DNA of 64,000 nucleotides from Leptotrichia sp. oral taxon 847 (GTDB lineage Bacteria; Fusobacteriota; Fusobacteriia; Fusobacteriales; Leptotrichiaceae): NCBI RefSeq assembly GCF_001553645.1, contig NZ_CP014231.1, positions 1,426,001 to 1,490,000 of the forward strand, read 5' to 3'. Shown piece by piece: positions 37,874 to 46,533 of this stretch (position 1 is its first letter; each line of letters starts with the position of its first letter). The notes under the pieces were generated by a model. It saw only the letters and a program-made list of their open reading frames with translations, ran no database searches and was not told where the DNA came from. The position numbers and the translations under genes were made by a program.

Positions 37874-37943
37874 GTTTAATAAAATTTGAATTTTTGTAAA
37901 TTTTGTTGTATTATATTTGTATAATAAAAATTAAGGCGGAGAT

Positions 37944-38345
37944 ATGGACGATAAACAGGATATAAGAACAAATCCTAATCTTGTTGAAGCATTAGGCTAC
38001 TATATAAAAAACAAAAGATTACAAAAAAATATTGGTCTTCGAGAAATGGCGGATATGTTAAATATAAGTCCTGCCTACTTATCAAAACTTGAAGCTGGAA
38101 AGCATACTATGACCAATCCACTTTTATTAAAAAAAATTTCAAAAGTTTTAGAAGTTGACCATTTAAAGTTGTACAAAATAATAGGCTATACGGATAAAGA
38201 TGTTTTGGAATTAAAGGAAGAATTGATTAATGAAATAGTTGAAGAATATGCCAATAAAGAAATTGGAGGAATAGTAAAGGATTTATTAAAACTTTCGAGT
38301 AACAAAATTTTGCGTGTCAGACAGTTTATAGAAAAAATAAAATAA
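37944..38345 (+). CDS. XRE-family transcriptional regulator
   Basis: 133 residues. An N-terminal helix-turn-helix (GLREMADMLNISPAYLSKLEAGKHTMTNP) is followed by about 60 mostly helical residues that may dimerise. It has its own TATAAT (37920-37925) and a GGCGGAG site, and it ends in the terminator stem. It lies 70 bases after ulaF and might control ula, but similar XRE proteins occur in many contexts and no link is shown. Confidence 0.85.
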   Translation: MDDKQDIRTNPNLVEALGYYIKNKRLQKNIGLREMADMLNISPAYLSKLEAGKHTMTNPLLLKKISKVLEVDHLKLYKIIGYTDKDVLELKEELINEIVEEYANKEIGGIVKDLLKLSSNKILRVRQFIEKIK

Positions 38346-38370
38346 GGAATTTTTACATTCCTTATTTTTA
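38341..38370. terminator. Bidirectional terminator
   Basis: AATAAGGAAT (38341-38350) pairs with ATTCCTTATT (38357-38366). It overlaps the stop codon of the XRE gene and lies at the end of the convergent phosphatase gene. Confidence 0.85.
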
Positions 38371-38823
38371 AATTTCTTCTTTCAATTTTTTTAACAAAGC
38401 CTGACAGCCTTTTGTAACATCAACAAATGTTTTCTCAAAGTCTCCCGTAAACCAAGGGTCAGCAATATCACGAGTCTCTCCAGCATATTCCAGAAGTCTT
38501 TTAACTTCCCCTGTTTTTCTTCCATTTATAAACGAATTAATGTCCTTTATATTATTTTCATCCATTCCAATGATATAGTCAGAATCCAAATCCGAATCTT
38601 CGAGAGTCCGAGAGTATATTCCAGCAGTTGAAATTCCCTCTTTTTTCAATCTTTCACGAGTCCCGTGATGAACAGGATTTCCGTGTTCCCAAGAACTTGT
38701 TGCTGCAGAATCAACGATGATTTTATCTTGTAAATTCTCATCTGCAACCATTTTTTTTAAGACAGCTTCAGCCATCGGAGAACGGCATATATTTCCAAGA
38801 CAGACAAATAATACTTTTTTCAT
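38368..38823 (-). CDS. Low-molecular-weight protein-tyrosine phosphatase
   Basis: 151 residues. The catalytic loop is CLGNICRSP at the N-terminus (nucleophile Cys, then Arg and Ser), and the general-acid loop is ADPWF. It dephosphorylates phosphotyrosine, in bacteria often on capsule or exopolysaccharide kinases. No partner kinase is nearby. Length is normal for the family. Confidence 0.93.
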   Translation of the reverse strand: MKKVLFVCLGNICRSPMAEAVLKKMVADENLQDKIIVDSAATSSWEHGNPVHHGTRERLKKEGISTAGIYSRTLEDSDLDSDYIIGMDENNIKDINSFINGRKTGEVKRLLEYAGETRDIADPWFTGDFEKTFVDVTKGCQALLKKLKEEI

Positions 38824-38910
38824 TTTTTGACTCCTTCTATTTTTAGGTTTTTCTCAAAAAAATCAAATTTCCAGTTTTAAGATTATAAATTTAAAAAATA
38901 AAAAATAAGA

Positions 38911-39831
38911 TTAATTGTTGTAAGTTTCACAACGGTTCAACCAGCCTCTAAGCCATCTTTGCTCATTTTTTGCACCGGAATTTTTTACTCTTCTTTCAAG
39001 CACAGATTTTGCCGACTGACTAAATTCTTCAAGTGCAGCTCTTCCAGTTTGAGAACCTTTCATATTTTCCAAAACTTGCAGTAGTCCCCAGCCTTGTCCA
39101 TTGTAAGTTTCTGATGGCAAAATTCCTTCACCTTTGAAATTTACATAATCAATTAGTGGATATAAGCCATTTGGCGAGTTTGCAACACGGTAAAATTGTT
39201 TTTTGACATTTTCTTTATTTTTTGCAACTTTTAACATTTTTTCCAGTGAATCTTCCAGACGGTTGAAAATAAACTCAATTTGTGTATCCTGCGTGTTGTA
39301 AAGAAAATTAATCAGTTCGGTAATTTCTGGATTATTATTCTGTTTTAATTTCAAAAATTCTTCTCGGCTTTTCCAAGGTGCAAATTTGTTATCTTTAATA
39401 ATTTTTGGTAATTCAATATTTTTAGATTTATAAAATTCCACAAGTGGCGGAAAACTTTCTTCAAATTTACCTTTTTCACCTTTTTTATACCAAATAAAAT
39501 GTCCTATCCCAAGTGACGGGAAATTCTCTCCGCTATTCCAAACAACTAAATCATTCTTTTTCCCAGCAGCTTCATTTTGAAAAATTCTTTTTGCTACACG
39601 GTTAAGTTCTTCTTTTGAAATTGATAATTTCGGTCTTTCACTCAAGTTTTGAGAATTGTCATTTTCGTTAGTACTAATATTTTTATTTTGATTCAAAGTA
39701 CTTGATTTTTTAACAACTTTATTTGTATTTTCTTTTTTTGTTTTTGACAATCTTTTGGAAAATCCAAAAGATGTCAAGGAAGCTATTAGTGCTCCAAGTA
39801 AAATAATTGTTTTTATTTTTTTTGATTTCAT
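38911..39831 (-). CDS. Secreted protein of unknown function, possibly lysozyme-like
   Basis: 306 residues. A signal peptide (KTIILLGALIASLTSFGFS) is followed by a Lys/Asn/Ser-rich linker to about residue 65 and then a folded domain. That domain opens IFQNEAAGK and has GENFPSLGIGHFIWY, a pattern (acidic residue after a helix, then a G-I-G-H strand) that recalls lysozyme-like muramidases; I cannot confirm it. It is likely periplasmic. It is preceded by phosphatase genes only, with no obvious operon. Confidence 0.6.
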   Translation of the reverse strand: MKSKKIKTIILLGALIASLTSFGFSKRLSKTKKENTNKVVKKSSTLNQNKNISTNENDNSQNLSERPKLSISKEELNRVAKRIFQNEAAGKKNDLVVWNSGENFPSLGIGHFIWYKKGEKGKFEESFPPLVEFYKSKNIELPKIIKDNKFAPWKSREEFLKLKQNNNPEITELINFLYNTQDTQIEFIFNRLEDSLEKMLKVAKNKENVKKQFYRVANSPNGLYPLIDYVNFKGEGILPSETYNGQGWGLLQVLENMKGSQTGRAALEEFSQSAKSVLERRVKNSGAKNEQRWLRGWLNRCETYNN

Positions 39832-39895
39832 AAGTTTTCTCCTTTTTTTAGTAATTTTATCATATTTTTAGGATTTTATAAAGCAATTGTTTTTT

Positions 39896-39924
39896 TTGTT
39901 ATTTAATTTAAAAAATGATATAAT
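39896..39924 (+). promoter_or_regulatory. Promoter of the 27-residue peptide gene
   Basis: TTGTTA (39896-39901), 17-base spacer, TATAAT (39919-39924) preceded by TGA as an extended -10. Confidence 0.75.
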
Positions 39925-39960
39925 TTCATTAATCCTTTTTAGGAAGGAAGTGTTTGTTAA

Positions 39961-40044
39961 ATGAGCCATAATTTCTGGATTAAATTTTTGATATTGGTAA
40001 TGTTACATATCATTATCATTTTAATTGGAGAATTCTGGAAATAA
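39961..40044 (+). CDS. 27-residue single-helix membrane peptide
   Basis: Encodes a 27-residue peptide, mostly one hydrophobic helix (IKFLILVMLHIIIILIGEF) with a short polar start (MSHNFW) and a terminal Trp-Lys. A ribosome site AGGAAGGAAG lies 10-12 bases upstream. It has its own promoter and a strong terminator seven bases after the stop, so it is a compact single-gene unit. Function unknown; toxin-like peptides and membrane regulators both have this form. Confidence 0.6.
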   Translation: MSHNFWIKFLILVMLHIIIILIGEFWK

Positions 40045-40050
40045 GAAAAA

Positions 40051-40087
40051 AGAGAGTTTTACTGACCGGTTAAACTCTCTTTTTTTA
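40051..40087 (+). terminator. Terminator after the small peptide gene
   Basis: AGAGAGTTT (40051-40059) pairs perfectly with AAACTCTCT (40072-40080), followed by a run of eight T. Confidence 0.92.
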
Positions 40088-40172
40088 CTTTGTGTTTGCG
40101 TTATGAGCCTTTTACATATTGTTATTATATCACGAAGTGTATAAAAATTCAATATACATATTTAAAAATAAC

Positions 40173-40201
40173 TTCAAATTTCTAAATTTTTGTGATATGA
40201 T
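40173..40201 (+). promoter_or_regulatory. Promoter of luxS
   Basis: TTCAAA (40173-40178), 17-base spacer, TATGAT (40196-40201) preceded by TGA. Confidence 0.5.
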
Positions 40202-40236
40202 TTTGATAAGAAAAAAAGTTAAAAGGAGCAAAAAAA

Positions 40237-40716
40237 ATGGAAAGAATAGCAAGTTTTACAGTAAACCATAAAAAATTAAACAGAGGAATCTATGTGTCAA
40301 GAATTGACGAAATTAACGGAAATTACATCACAACTTTTGATGTTAGAATGAAATTGCCCAACAGAGAGCCCGTAATAAATATCGCAGAACTTCACACAAT
40401 GGAACATTTAGGAGCGACATTTTTAAGAAATCATCCAACTTGGAAAGATGAAGTTGTGTATTTCGGGCCAATGGGTTGTAGAACTGGATTTTATGTAATT
40501 TTGAAAGGAAAATTAGAATCAAAGGACATTGTTGATTTAATGAAGGAACTTTACAAATTTATGGCAGAATTTAAAGGTGAAATCCCAGGAGCGACTGCAA
40601 TTGAATGTGGAAACTATTTAGATCAAAACTTGGCGATGGCTAATTTTGAGGCTAAGAAGTATTTGGAGGAAACGCTGGAGAATTTGGGAGAAGAAAACTT
40701 AAATTATCCTGAGTAA
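40237..40716 (+). CDS. luxS: S-ribosylhomocysteine lyase LuxS
   Basis: 159 residues. Zinc ligands are in HTMEH and in ECGNY, and the catalytic cysteine in GCRTGFY. It cleaves S-ribosylhomocysteine to homocysteine and the AI-2 precursor, recycling the methyl cycle and producing the interspecies signal. The ribosome site is AAGGAG. Monocistronic as far as visible. Confidence 0.95.
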   Translation: MERIASFTVNHKKLNRGIYVSRIDEINGNYITTFDVRMKLPNREPVINIAELHTMEHLGATFLRNHPTWKDEVVYFGPMGCRTGFYVILKGKLESKDIVDLMKELYKFMAEFKGEIPGATAIECGNYLDQNLAMANFEAKKYLEETLENLGEENLNYPE

Positions 40717-40767
40717 AAAACACTATGACCATTTTTAAGAAGTATTTAAAAATAAGGTGGTAAAAGG

Positions 40768-41649
40768 ATGGAAGAATTAAATACATTTGAAAAAACTTTA
40801 CCAGATAAATTGGATTTTCTAATTAAATTGAAGCAATTCGTACGTTTAGAAAAAAATAGTTTGGAAAAAATTAGTTTAGCAGTTATTTTTTTAGAATTAA
40901 TGCAGAAAAATGGAAAAAGTGCAGAAATAAAAAAGATTAATGGACTTGAATATGTTTATGAAAATTTAACAGGATATTATTTTTTAGTTAGCTCAAAAAA
41001 AGTAAGCGATTGTTATGATTATATTATAAAAATTTTTCATGAAAAGTTATTTCCAAATGGAGTAATTGATAAAATAATAGAAAATTATTCATCTTATGGC
41101 TGTATAAAAGAAAGAGCAGAATATTTGTTGAGTAGATGGATAAAATTTGGGAAATTAGATTTTTATGTTTCATTATTGGATTGTGAAAATATAAATTTAA
41201 AAATGGAAAAATTAAAAGTTGAAAATAAATGGAAATTAATTATATATGAAAATATAAAAACTTCATACATTAAAGATTATTATTTGGCTACAGAAGAAGC
41301 ACTGTATTGTGATATTTTTTTGGAAAAATTAAAAATAGAACCTTTGTATGATAAAATTCAATACAATGAATTTTTGAAAAATATATCTCCTTTATTGAAA
41401 AAGGAATTATTAGATACAGCTGAAAATTATGAAATTGAAATATTAGTTGATAAATATCCTGTTACAAATAATAAAATGCAATTTTTAGATGATGAAATGG
41501 ATATTTATATTACTAAAAATGATTCAAATATGCATCCTTTGGAAAGTTATCCTGAAATATATTTTAGAGATACAGTGAATTCTTGGAAAAAATGTGAAAT
41601 TATGAAAAGTCGAAAGCAAAAAATATATATTCTAAAATATAGAGCTTAA
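40768..41649 (+). CDS. Unknown cytoplasmic protein, probably the N-terminal part of a frameshifted gene
   Basis: 293 residues, not recognised. It has no signal or membrane segment and is rich in Lys, Glu, Ile and Tyr. The ribosome site is AGGTGG. The stop at 41647-41649 comes just after a run of four A (41634-41637), where a second frame, open from 41636, takes over and encodes the next protein without a good start. The two may be one protein of about 470 residues. Followed by two more unknown acidic genes. Confidence 0.55.
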   Translation: MEELNTFEKTLPDKLDFLIKLKQFVRLEKNSLEKISLAVIFLELMQKNGKSAEIKKINGLEYVYENLTGYYFLVSSKKVSDCYDYIIKIFHEKLFPNGVIDKIIENYSSYGCIKERAEYLLSRWIKFGKLDFYVSLLDCENINLKMEKLKVENKWKLIIYENIKTSYIKDYYLATEEALYCDIFLEKLKIEPLYDKIQYNEFLKNISPLLKKELLDTAENYEIEILVDKYPVTNNKMQFLDDEMDIYITKNDSNMHPLESYPEIYFRDTVNSWKKCEIMKSRKQKIYILKYRA

Positions 41650-41668
41650 TGAGGAAAAATGGAAAAAA

Positions 41669-42196
41669 TTGCCAGAATTTCAGATGATGCCTGAAATAGA
41701 GCATAAAAATGTATTTCCACCTGTTTTTAAAAAAGTAGAAAATAACATTTTCGATATAGTTTATATTCCTAGAGAATGGGATGATGATGACTGCGGATTT
41801 AGTGTATCAGAAGAATTATTAAAGAAAATGATAGGATTGGGGTATGATGTTGAAATTATAAGTAATAAGGATAGATTTTTTAATACCCATTCACCATATA
41901 AATTAAAAACGGAAAAAGATATTTTATGGATTTATGATTATGAAAATAATTGGTATATATTGCCACTACTAGATTTTGATACATTAGAACGAAAAGTTAT
42001 AGATGGAGAAGTTGTGACGTATGCAACTACTTCTGTACAAGTATATCATGAAAAATATTGTCCAGATGGAAAGTTGTATTTTCAAAAATCAGAGATAAAA
42101 AATTATGGAATAAGTGATGCGATTCATTTGGGATTTGGTGAGTGGGTTGTTAATGAATATCAAAAGCTGATTGAAAGTTATAAAAGTAAAATTTAA
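41669..42196 (+). CDS. Unknown protein, probably the C-terminal part of the 40768 gene
   Basis: About 175 residues from a TTG; the first ATG is at 41684 and neither has a clear ribosome site. The frame is open back to 41636 and reads NIELNEEKWKKLPEFQMMPE, which looks like normal coding sequence. It is acidic, with a WDDDDCGFSVSEELL segment and many aromatic residues. I do not recognise it. An independent gene starting at TTG remains possible. Confidence 0.5.
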   Translation: MPEFQMMPEIEHKNVFPPVFKKVENNIFDIVYIPREWDDDDCGFSVSEELLKKMIGLGYDVEIISNKDRFFNTHSPYKLKTEKDILWIYDYENNWYILPLLDFDTLERKVIDGEVVTYATTSVQVYHEKYCPDGKLYFQKSEIKNYGISDAIHLGFGEWVVNEYQKLIESYKSKI

Positions 42197-42221
42197 GTAT
42201 CTAAATTAACAAGGAGGAAAA

Positions 42222-42764
42222 ATGCCTTACATTTTAAAAGAAGAAAATATCGAAGAATTTTTGAGAAAATCAGAAATGGATGAATTTGAAGAAGAGGATT
42301 TTGGAGAATTTTATCCTGATGATTACAAAATGGTTGATAAAAGTGGAATGTTTGAGGATTTTAGGTTTAAATTAGTTGTTTTGGAAAGTTTACTTGGGAA
42401 AAATGCGAGTTTTGTTGATGAATTTAAAGAATTTACTAAAAAATTAGAAGAAAAATATGATGATTATGTTTTTGAAATTGGAAATTTTATTAATCCTGTT
42501 ATAATTGAACCAATTTTAAAATTTTTGGAAAATGTAGAATTGACAGAAGAAGATTTAGAAAAAGTAGATGAAATTTGTATTGGTGGTGGACTTGAAATTT
42601 ATGGTATTCTTTGTCCAAATTGGGATGGAGAAGATGAATTATTTGAAATAAAAAGTGTAAAAGGATTTGAAAAATTGAAAAATTTGAAAAAAGTAATTTT
42701 TATCTCTTGTTGTGATGAGGAATTGCTAGATGAATTTAGAGAAAGTGGAATTGAAGTTGAATAA
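42222..42764 (+). CDS. Small acidic protein of unknown function
   Basis: 180 residues, strongly acidic (for example EFEEEDFGEFYPDDY near the start), no signal or membrane segment, so cytoplasmic. The C-terminal part (CIGGGLEIYGILCPNWDGEDELFEIKS in outline) suggests an alpha/beta fold. An AGGAGG site lies before the ATG. Acidic cytosolic proteins of this size next to other unknown genes are often immunity proteins, but no toxin is visible here, so I leave the role open. Confidence 0.6.
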   Translation: MPYILKEENIEEFLRKSEMDEFEEEDFGEFYPDDYKMVDKSGMFEDFRFKLVVLESLLGKNASFVDEFKEFTKKLEEKYDDYVFEIGNFINPVIIEPILKFLENVELTEEDLEKVDEICIGGGLEIYGILCPNWDGEDELFEIKSVKGFEKLKNLKKVIFISCCDEELLDEFRESGIEVE

Positions 42765-42828
42765 AATTAAATTTAAAAGTTATAATTTTTTAGATTTTTT
42801 CAAATAATTAATATAAAAAAGGAGATTT

Positions 42829-43434
42829 ATGAAAAAAATATTTGTTTTATTTTTACTAACAACAAGTCTTGGATTTTCAGCAAATTACAAGGTTGAAGTT
42901 AAGCCAAATGTGAAAATTCAACAGTCAGAAATTGAAAAGAACAATTTGGAAATTGAAAAAGTTTTTTTGGAAAATACAAAACGAGATACTTCTGAAAGCA
43001 TAAAAGAGGTTGACAATCAGATTGCGGAACAAAAAGATGAATTAAGAGCCAGATTTTTTGGTGAAATTTTGAAAGAATATATGAGAAATATGGAATATCG
43101 TATTAAGGATATAAAATATAATTCTATTTCAAGTGCAAATTTAAAATTTGTTTTAAAAGCACCTAAATTAGATTTTAATTCTTTTTTGGGAGCTGAAGAC
43201 CAAGAAAAAATCAATAAAGCATTTGAGAAAAAAACTGGAAAATCAATAGAATATTTGTCAAATGTTTCAAGAGAAGATTTTCAGAAAAAATGGATGCCAA
43301 CCTTGATACAGATAATATCAAAAACAGTTTCAGATAAAATTAAGGATATAAAAGAATTTGATGAAAAAGAAGGGACTGTTGAAGCAACAAAAATTAATGG
43401 GAAATGGAATATTATAATGAATAATTTAAAATAG
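42829..43434 (+). CDS. Secreted or periplasmic protein of unknown function
   Basis: 201 residues with a clean signal peptide (MKKIFVLFLLTTSLGFSA). The mature part is lysine- and glutamate-rich and probably helical to about residue 100. There are no cysteines and no motif I recognise. The ribosome site is AAGGAG. The next gene, tatD, lies 63 bases on and may be co-transcribed. Confidence 0.6.
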   Translation: MKKIFVLFLLTTSLGFSANYKVEVKPNVKIQQSEIEKNNLEIEKVFLENTKRDTSESIKEVDNQIAEQKDELRARFFGEILKEYMRNMEYRIKDIKYNSISSANLKFVLKAPKLDFNSFLGAEDQEKINKAFEKKTGKSIEYLSNVSREDFQKKWMPTLIQIISKTVSDKIKDIKEFDEKEGTVEATKINGKWNIIMNNLK

Positions 43435-43497
43435 AACATTTACTGATACTTTTTTATATAGAAATTGTAAATTTTTTGTAGCAAAGGAAGGATTGAA

Positions 43498-44262
43498 ATG
43501 GCAAAAATAATAGACACACATACACACATTTACGACGAGCAATTTGCAGAAGATTTTGATGAAGTTGCGGAACGGATTGAGGAGCAATTGGAAAGTGCTG
43601 TTGTTATTGGGTGTGATTTGGAAACTTCGCTTACGAGTGTGGCTCTTGCGAATAAATATCCGTTTATTTATGCAGTGATTGGAGTTCATCCTGTGGATAT
43701 AAAAAAATATAATGATGAAGTGGAAAAAGAATTGGAGCAACTGGCTTTAAATGAGGAAAAGGTTGTTGCAATTGGGGAAATTGGACTGGATTATCATTGG
43801 ATGGAAGATCCGAAAGATGTACAAATTGCTATATTTAAAAAGCAGATGGAACTTGCTGAAAGAGTGAAAAAGCCTGTTGTGATTCATACGAGGGAAGCGT
43901 TGCAGGATACGATTAATGTTTTGAGGGAATATCCGAATGTTGATGGGATTTTGCATTGTTATCCGGGATCGCTTGAGGCGGCAAAACCTCTTTTGGATAG
44001 ATATTACATCGGAGTTGGTGGGACTTTGACATTCAAGAATAATAAAAAGACGAAAGAGCTTGTGAGAGAACTTCCTTTGGAAAAAATAGTTTTGGAAACA
44101 GATTGTCCGTACTTGACCCCAGTTCCTTTTAGAGGAAAAAGAAATGAGCCAATTTATACGAAATATGTGGCGGAGGAAATTGCTAGAATTAAGGAAATTT
44201 CTGTGGAAGAAGTTATAAAAGTGACTACGGAGAATGCTAAAAAGATTTATGGAATAAAATAG
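43498..44262 (+). CDS. tatD: TatD-family metal-dependent hydrolase
   Basis: 254 residues, amidohydrolase-like TIM barrel. Metal ligands appear in order: DTHTHIYD, GEIGLDYHW, VIHTREA, LHCYPGS and ETDCPYL. TatD proteins are cytoplasmic 3'-5' DNA exonucleases. The ribosome site is AAGGAAGG. Gene symbol by family; YcfH/TatD paralogues are not separable here. Confidence 0.92.
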   Translation: MAKIIDTHTHIYDEQFAEDFDEVAERIEEQLESAVVIGCDLETSLTSVALANKYPFIYAVIGVHPVDIKKYNDEVEKELEQLALNEEKVVAIGEIGLDYHWMEDPKDVQIAIFKKQMELAERVKKPVVIHTREALQDTINVLREYPNVDGILHCYPGSLEAAKPLLDRYYIGVGGTLTFKNNKKTKELVRELPLEKIVLETDCPYLTPVPFRGKRNEPIYTKYVAEEIARIKEISVEEVIKVTTENAKKIYGIK

Positions 44263-44494
44263 GGATAATGAGGAAAACTGAATATGAAAAAATTTTTTAT
44301 TTATATTTTTAATAAGTTCTAGTATATTAAAATTAGAAATATTTTGATTAATCAAATAAAAAACTAATATTAATATGTTAATATTGAACGTTAGCAATGA
44401 ACTTATCTAGTAATTTTTTTTTGGAAAGTAAAAATTTTTAAAAGGTATAAAATAAGTTTATTAAAGTAAAAATGGAAAAGGGGAAAACAAAAAA

Positions 44495-45667
44495 ATGAAA
44501 ATGAATAAGAAAATATTGTTTTCAATGTTATTTTTTGGAGTATCTTCAATGGCTTTTTCAGAAGACTATTTTGATTATAAAGCGCTTTTGGTGGGAGATA
44601 TAAATGGAAATATAATTAAAGAAGATAACAGTAGCGCAGTTAGACCACTTGCGTCTGTAACAAAAATTATGACTGTAATTTTGACAATGGATAAAATAAA
44701 AAGTGGACAAATTTCTTATGACACCAAAGTTACAGTTTCGGCAAAAGCAGCAAAAGTTCCTTATGGAGTAACTTTAGTTGCTGGAAAACAATATACAGTA
44801 AGAGATTTATTGAAAGCAACAATTATAAAATCATCAAATAATGCGGCTTATGCGTTAGGAGAATTTGTGGGAGGAAGCATTCCAAATTTTGTAAGTATGA
44901 TGAATCAAAAGGCGCAGCAATTTGGTCTGTATTCACTAAGATATTGTTCTCCAAACGGATTGCCACCAAGTTATACAGGCTCTTGCATGGATCAGGGAAA
45001 CGCAAGAGATTTATATAAATTGGCGCAGATTGTAGTAAAAGATTACAGCGATTACTTAAATTTTTCAAGAAATAAAGTGGATTATATCGACAATGGAAAT
45101 ACAAAAGTTTCTTCAACTAATACTCTTTTGGGAAATGTTATAGGGGTGGACGGATTAAAGACAGGTTATCACGATGCAGCGGGATCGAATATCGTTCTTA
45201 CCGCAATTCGTGACGGAAATAGAATGATAACTGTAATCTTAGGTTCTGCTCACGCCAAAGATAGAAATGCAATTGGAGCTCGAGAAATAAACGAATATTA
45301 TGCAAATGGATACGGTCGAAACAATAATTATGCGCAAAATACAAATAACAATAATAATACGTCATCAAATAAAGGAAACAAAATTTCTCAATTTTTTAAT
45401 TCATTAGTTGGAAGAAATAGTGATGGAACTAGAAAAATAAAAGTAGTTAATAAAAATGATATAGTTGCGATAGTAAAAATTGGAAATGACAAATTTAATT
45501 TGTATCCGACAAAAGATGTGGAAATTGAAGCAAAAGAAAAGCCGCGTTTAAAATACAGTGTTACTTTAAATCCAGGAATTTCAAGACAAAGTAGAGGACA
45601 AGTAGTCGGAACATACACTGCAACAGACGGTATTCAAACTTTTACTGGTGAATTAATAATGAAATAA
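44495..45667 (+). CDS. D-alanyl-D-alanine carboxypeptidase (DacA-type PBP5)
   Basis: 390 residues with signal peptide (KILFSMLFFGVSSMAFS). The three penicillin-binding motifs are SVTK (catalytic Ser), SSN and KTG (in GLKTGYHD). It trims the terminal D-Ala of peptidoglycan stem peptides in the periplasm. An Asn-rich linker (about 275-290) leads to a C-terminal domain of the PBP5 type. There is no obvious C-terminal amphipathic anchor. A GGGG site lies upstream, and murI follows 65 bases after the stop. Confidence 0.92.
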   Translation: MKMNKKILFSMLFFGVSSMAFSEDYFDYKALLVGDINGNIIKEDNSSAVRPLASVTKIMTVILTMDKIKSGQISYDTKVTVSAKAAKVPYGVTLVAGKQYTVRDLLKATIIKSSNNAAYALGEFVGGSIPNFVSMMNQKAQQFGLYSLRYCSPNGLPPSYTGSCMDQGNARDLYKLAQIVVKDYSDYLNFSRNKVDYIDNGNTKVSSTNTLLGNVIGVDGLKTGYHDAAGSNIVLTAIRDGNRMITVILGSAHAKDRNAIGAREINEYYANGYGRNNNYAQNTNNNNNTSSNKGNKISQFFNSLVGRNSDGTRKIKVVNKNDIVAIVKIGNDKFNLYPTKDVEIEAKEKPRLKYSVTLNPGISRQSRGQVVGTYTATDGIQTFTGELIMK

Positions 45668-45673
45668 TATTAT

Positions 45674-45697
45674 GAGCTGTATTTACAGCTCAATTTT
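45674..45697 (+). terminator. Hairpin after the carboxypeptidase gene
   Basis: GAGCTGTA (45674-45681) pairs with TACAGCTC (45684-45691), followed by AATTTT. It has a tight loop and a weak T run, so termination is probably partial. Confidence 0.5.
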
Positions 45698-45732
45698 CTA
45701 TTTTACAAAAAATAAAATGAGGAGAAAAATAG

Positions 45733-46518
45733 ATGTCAATTGGAGTATTTGATTCTGGAATCGGCGGACTTACCGTTTTAAAAGAAATTAGAAAAGTTTT
45801 GCCAAATGAGAAAATATTTTATTTTGGAGATACGGCGAGAGTTCCGTATGGAGAAAAGACAAAAGAGCTGATAACTAGATATTCAAAACAAATTGTGGAA
45901 TTTTTGCTGGAAAAAAAAGTGAGTGCGATTGTAGTCGCTTGTAACACAGCTACCGCTTTGGCGCTGGAAGAATTAAAAAAAACATTTAAAATACCAATAA
46001 TAGGAGTTATAAAAGCTGGAGCGAGAACGGCAATAAGTACGACAAAATCAGGTAATATTGGTGTCATTGGGACAAAGGCGACTGTTAATTCAAAAAGATA
46101 TGAAGAAGAAATAAAAAAATTAAATGAAAATGTAAAAGTCGTTGCAAAAGCTTGTCCACTGTTTGTTCCTGCGGTGGAAGAAGGAATTTTGGACGGAAAA
46201 CTTGTCGATCAGATTATAAAAACATATTTAGATGACTTTGAGAAAGAAATTGACACACTTATTTTAGGGTGTACGCATTATCCGCTATTAAAAAGTGCAA
46301 TTGGGAAAATTTATACCGACTTAAATATTGTTGATCCTGCGAGAGAAACTGCACTTGATTTAAAAGAAATTTTGGAAGAGAAAAATTTATTAAAAAATGA
46401 TGCAACAAAAAATAAAGAAGTTAAATATTATGTGACCGATGGAAAAGATAAATTTAAGGAAATTGGAATTATGTTTTTGGACGAAAATATTGAAAAAGTT
46501 GAGTTGGTAAAACTTTAA
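45733..46518 (+). CDS. murI: Glutamate racemase
   Basis: 261 residues. Both catalytic cysteines are seen: ACNTATA and LGCTHYPLL, with the N-terminal GVFDSGIGGLTV. It supplies D-glutamate for peptidoglycan. It follows the carboxypeptidase gene, a sensible cell-wall pair, and precedes ruvA by 15 bases. The ribosome site is GAGGAG. Confidence 0.95.
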   Translation: MSIGVFDSGIGGLTVLKEIRKVLPNEKIFYFGDTARVPYGEKTKELITRYSKQIVEFLLEKKVSAIVVACNTATALALEELKKTFKIPIIGVIKAGARTAISTTKSGNIGVIGTKATVNSKRYEEEIKKLNENVKVVAKACPLFVPAVEEGILDGKLVDQIIKTYLDDFEKEIDTLILGCTHYPLLKSAIGKIYTDLNIVDPARETALDLKEILEEKNLLKNDATKNKEVKYYVTDGKDKFKEIGIMFLDENIEKVELVKL

Positions 46519-46533
46519 AATAAAGGGGAAAAT

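Noticed and set aside
43747-44397. Long minus-strand reading frame opposite tatD
   Set aside because: It lies wholly or mostly antisense to a well-supported gene and its protein looks like a shadow translation; similar antisense frames elsewhere were dropped for the same reason.
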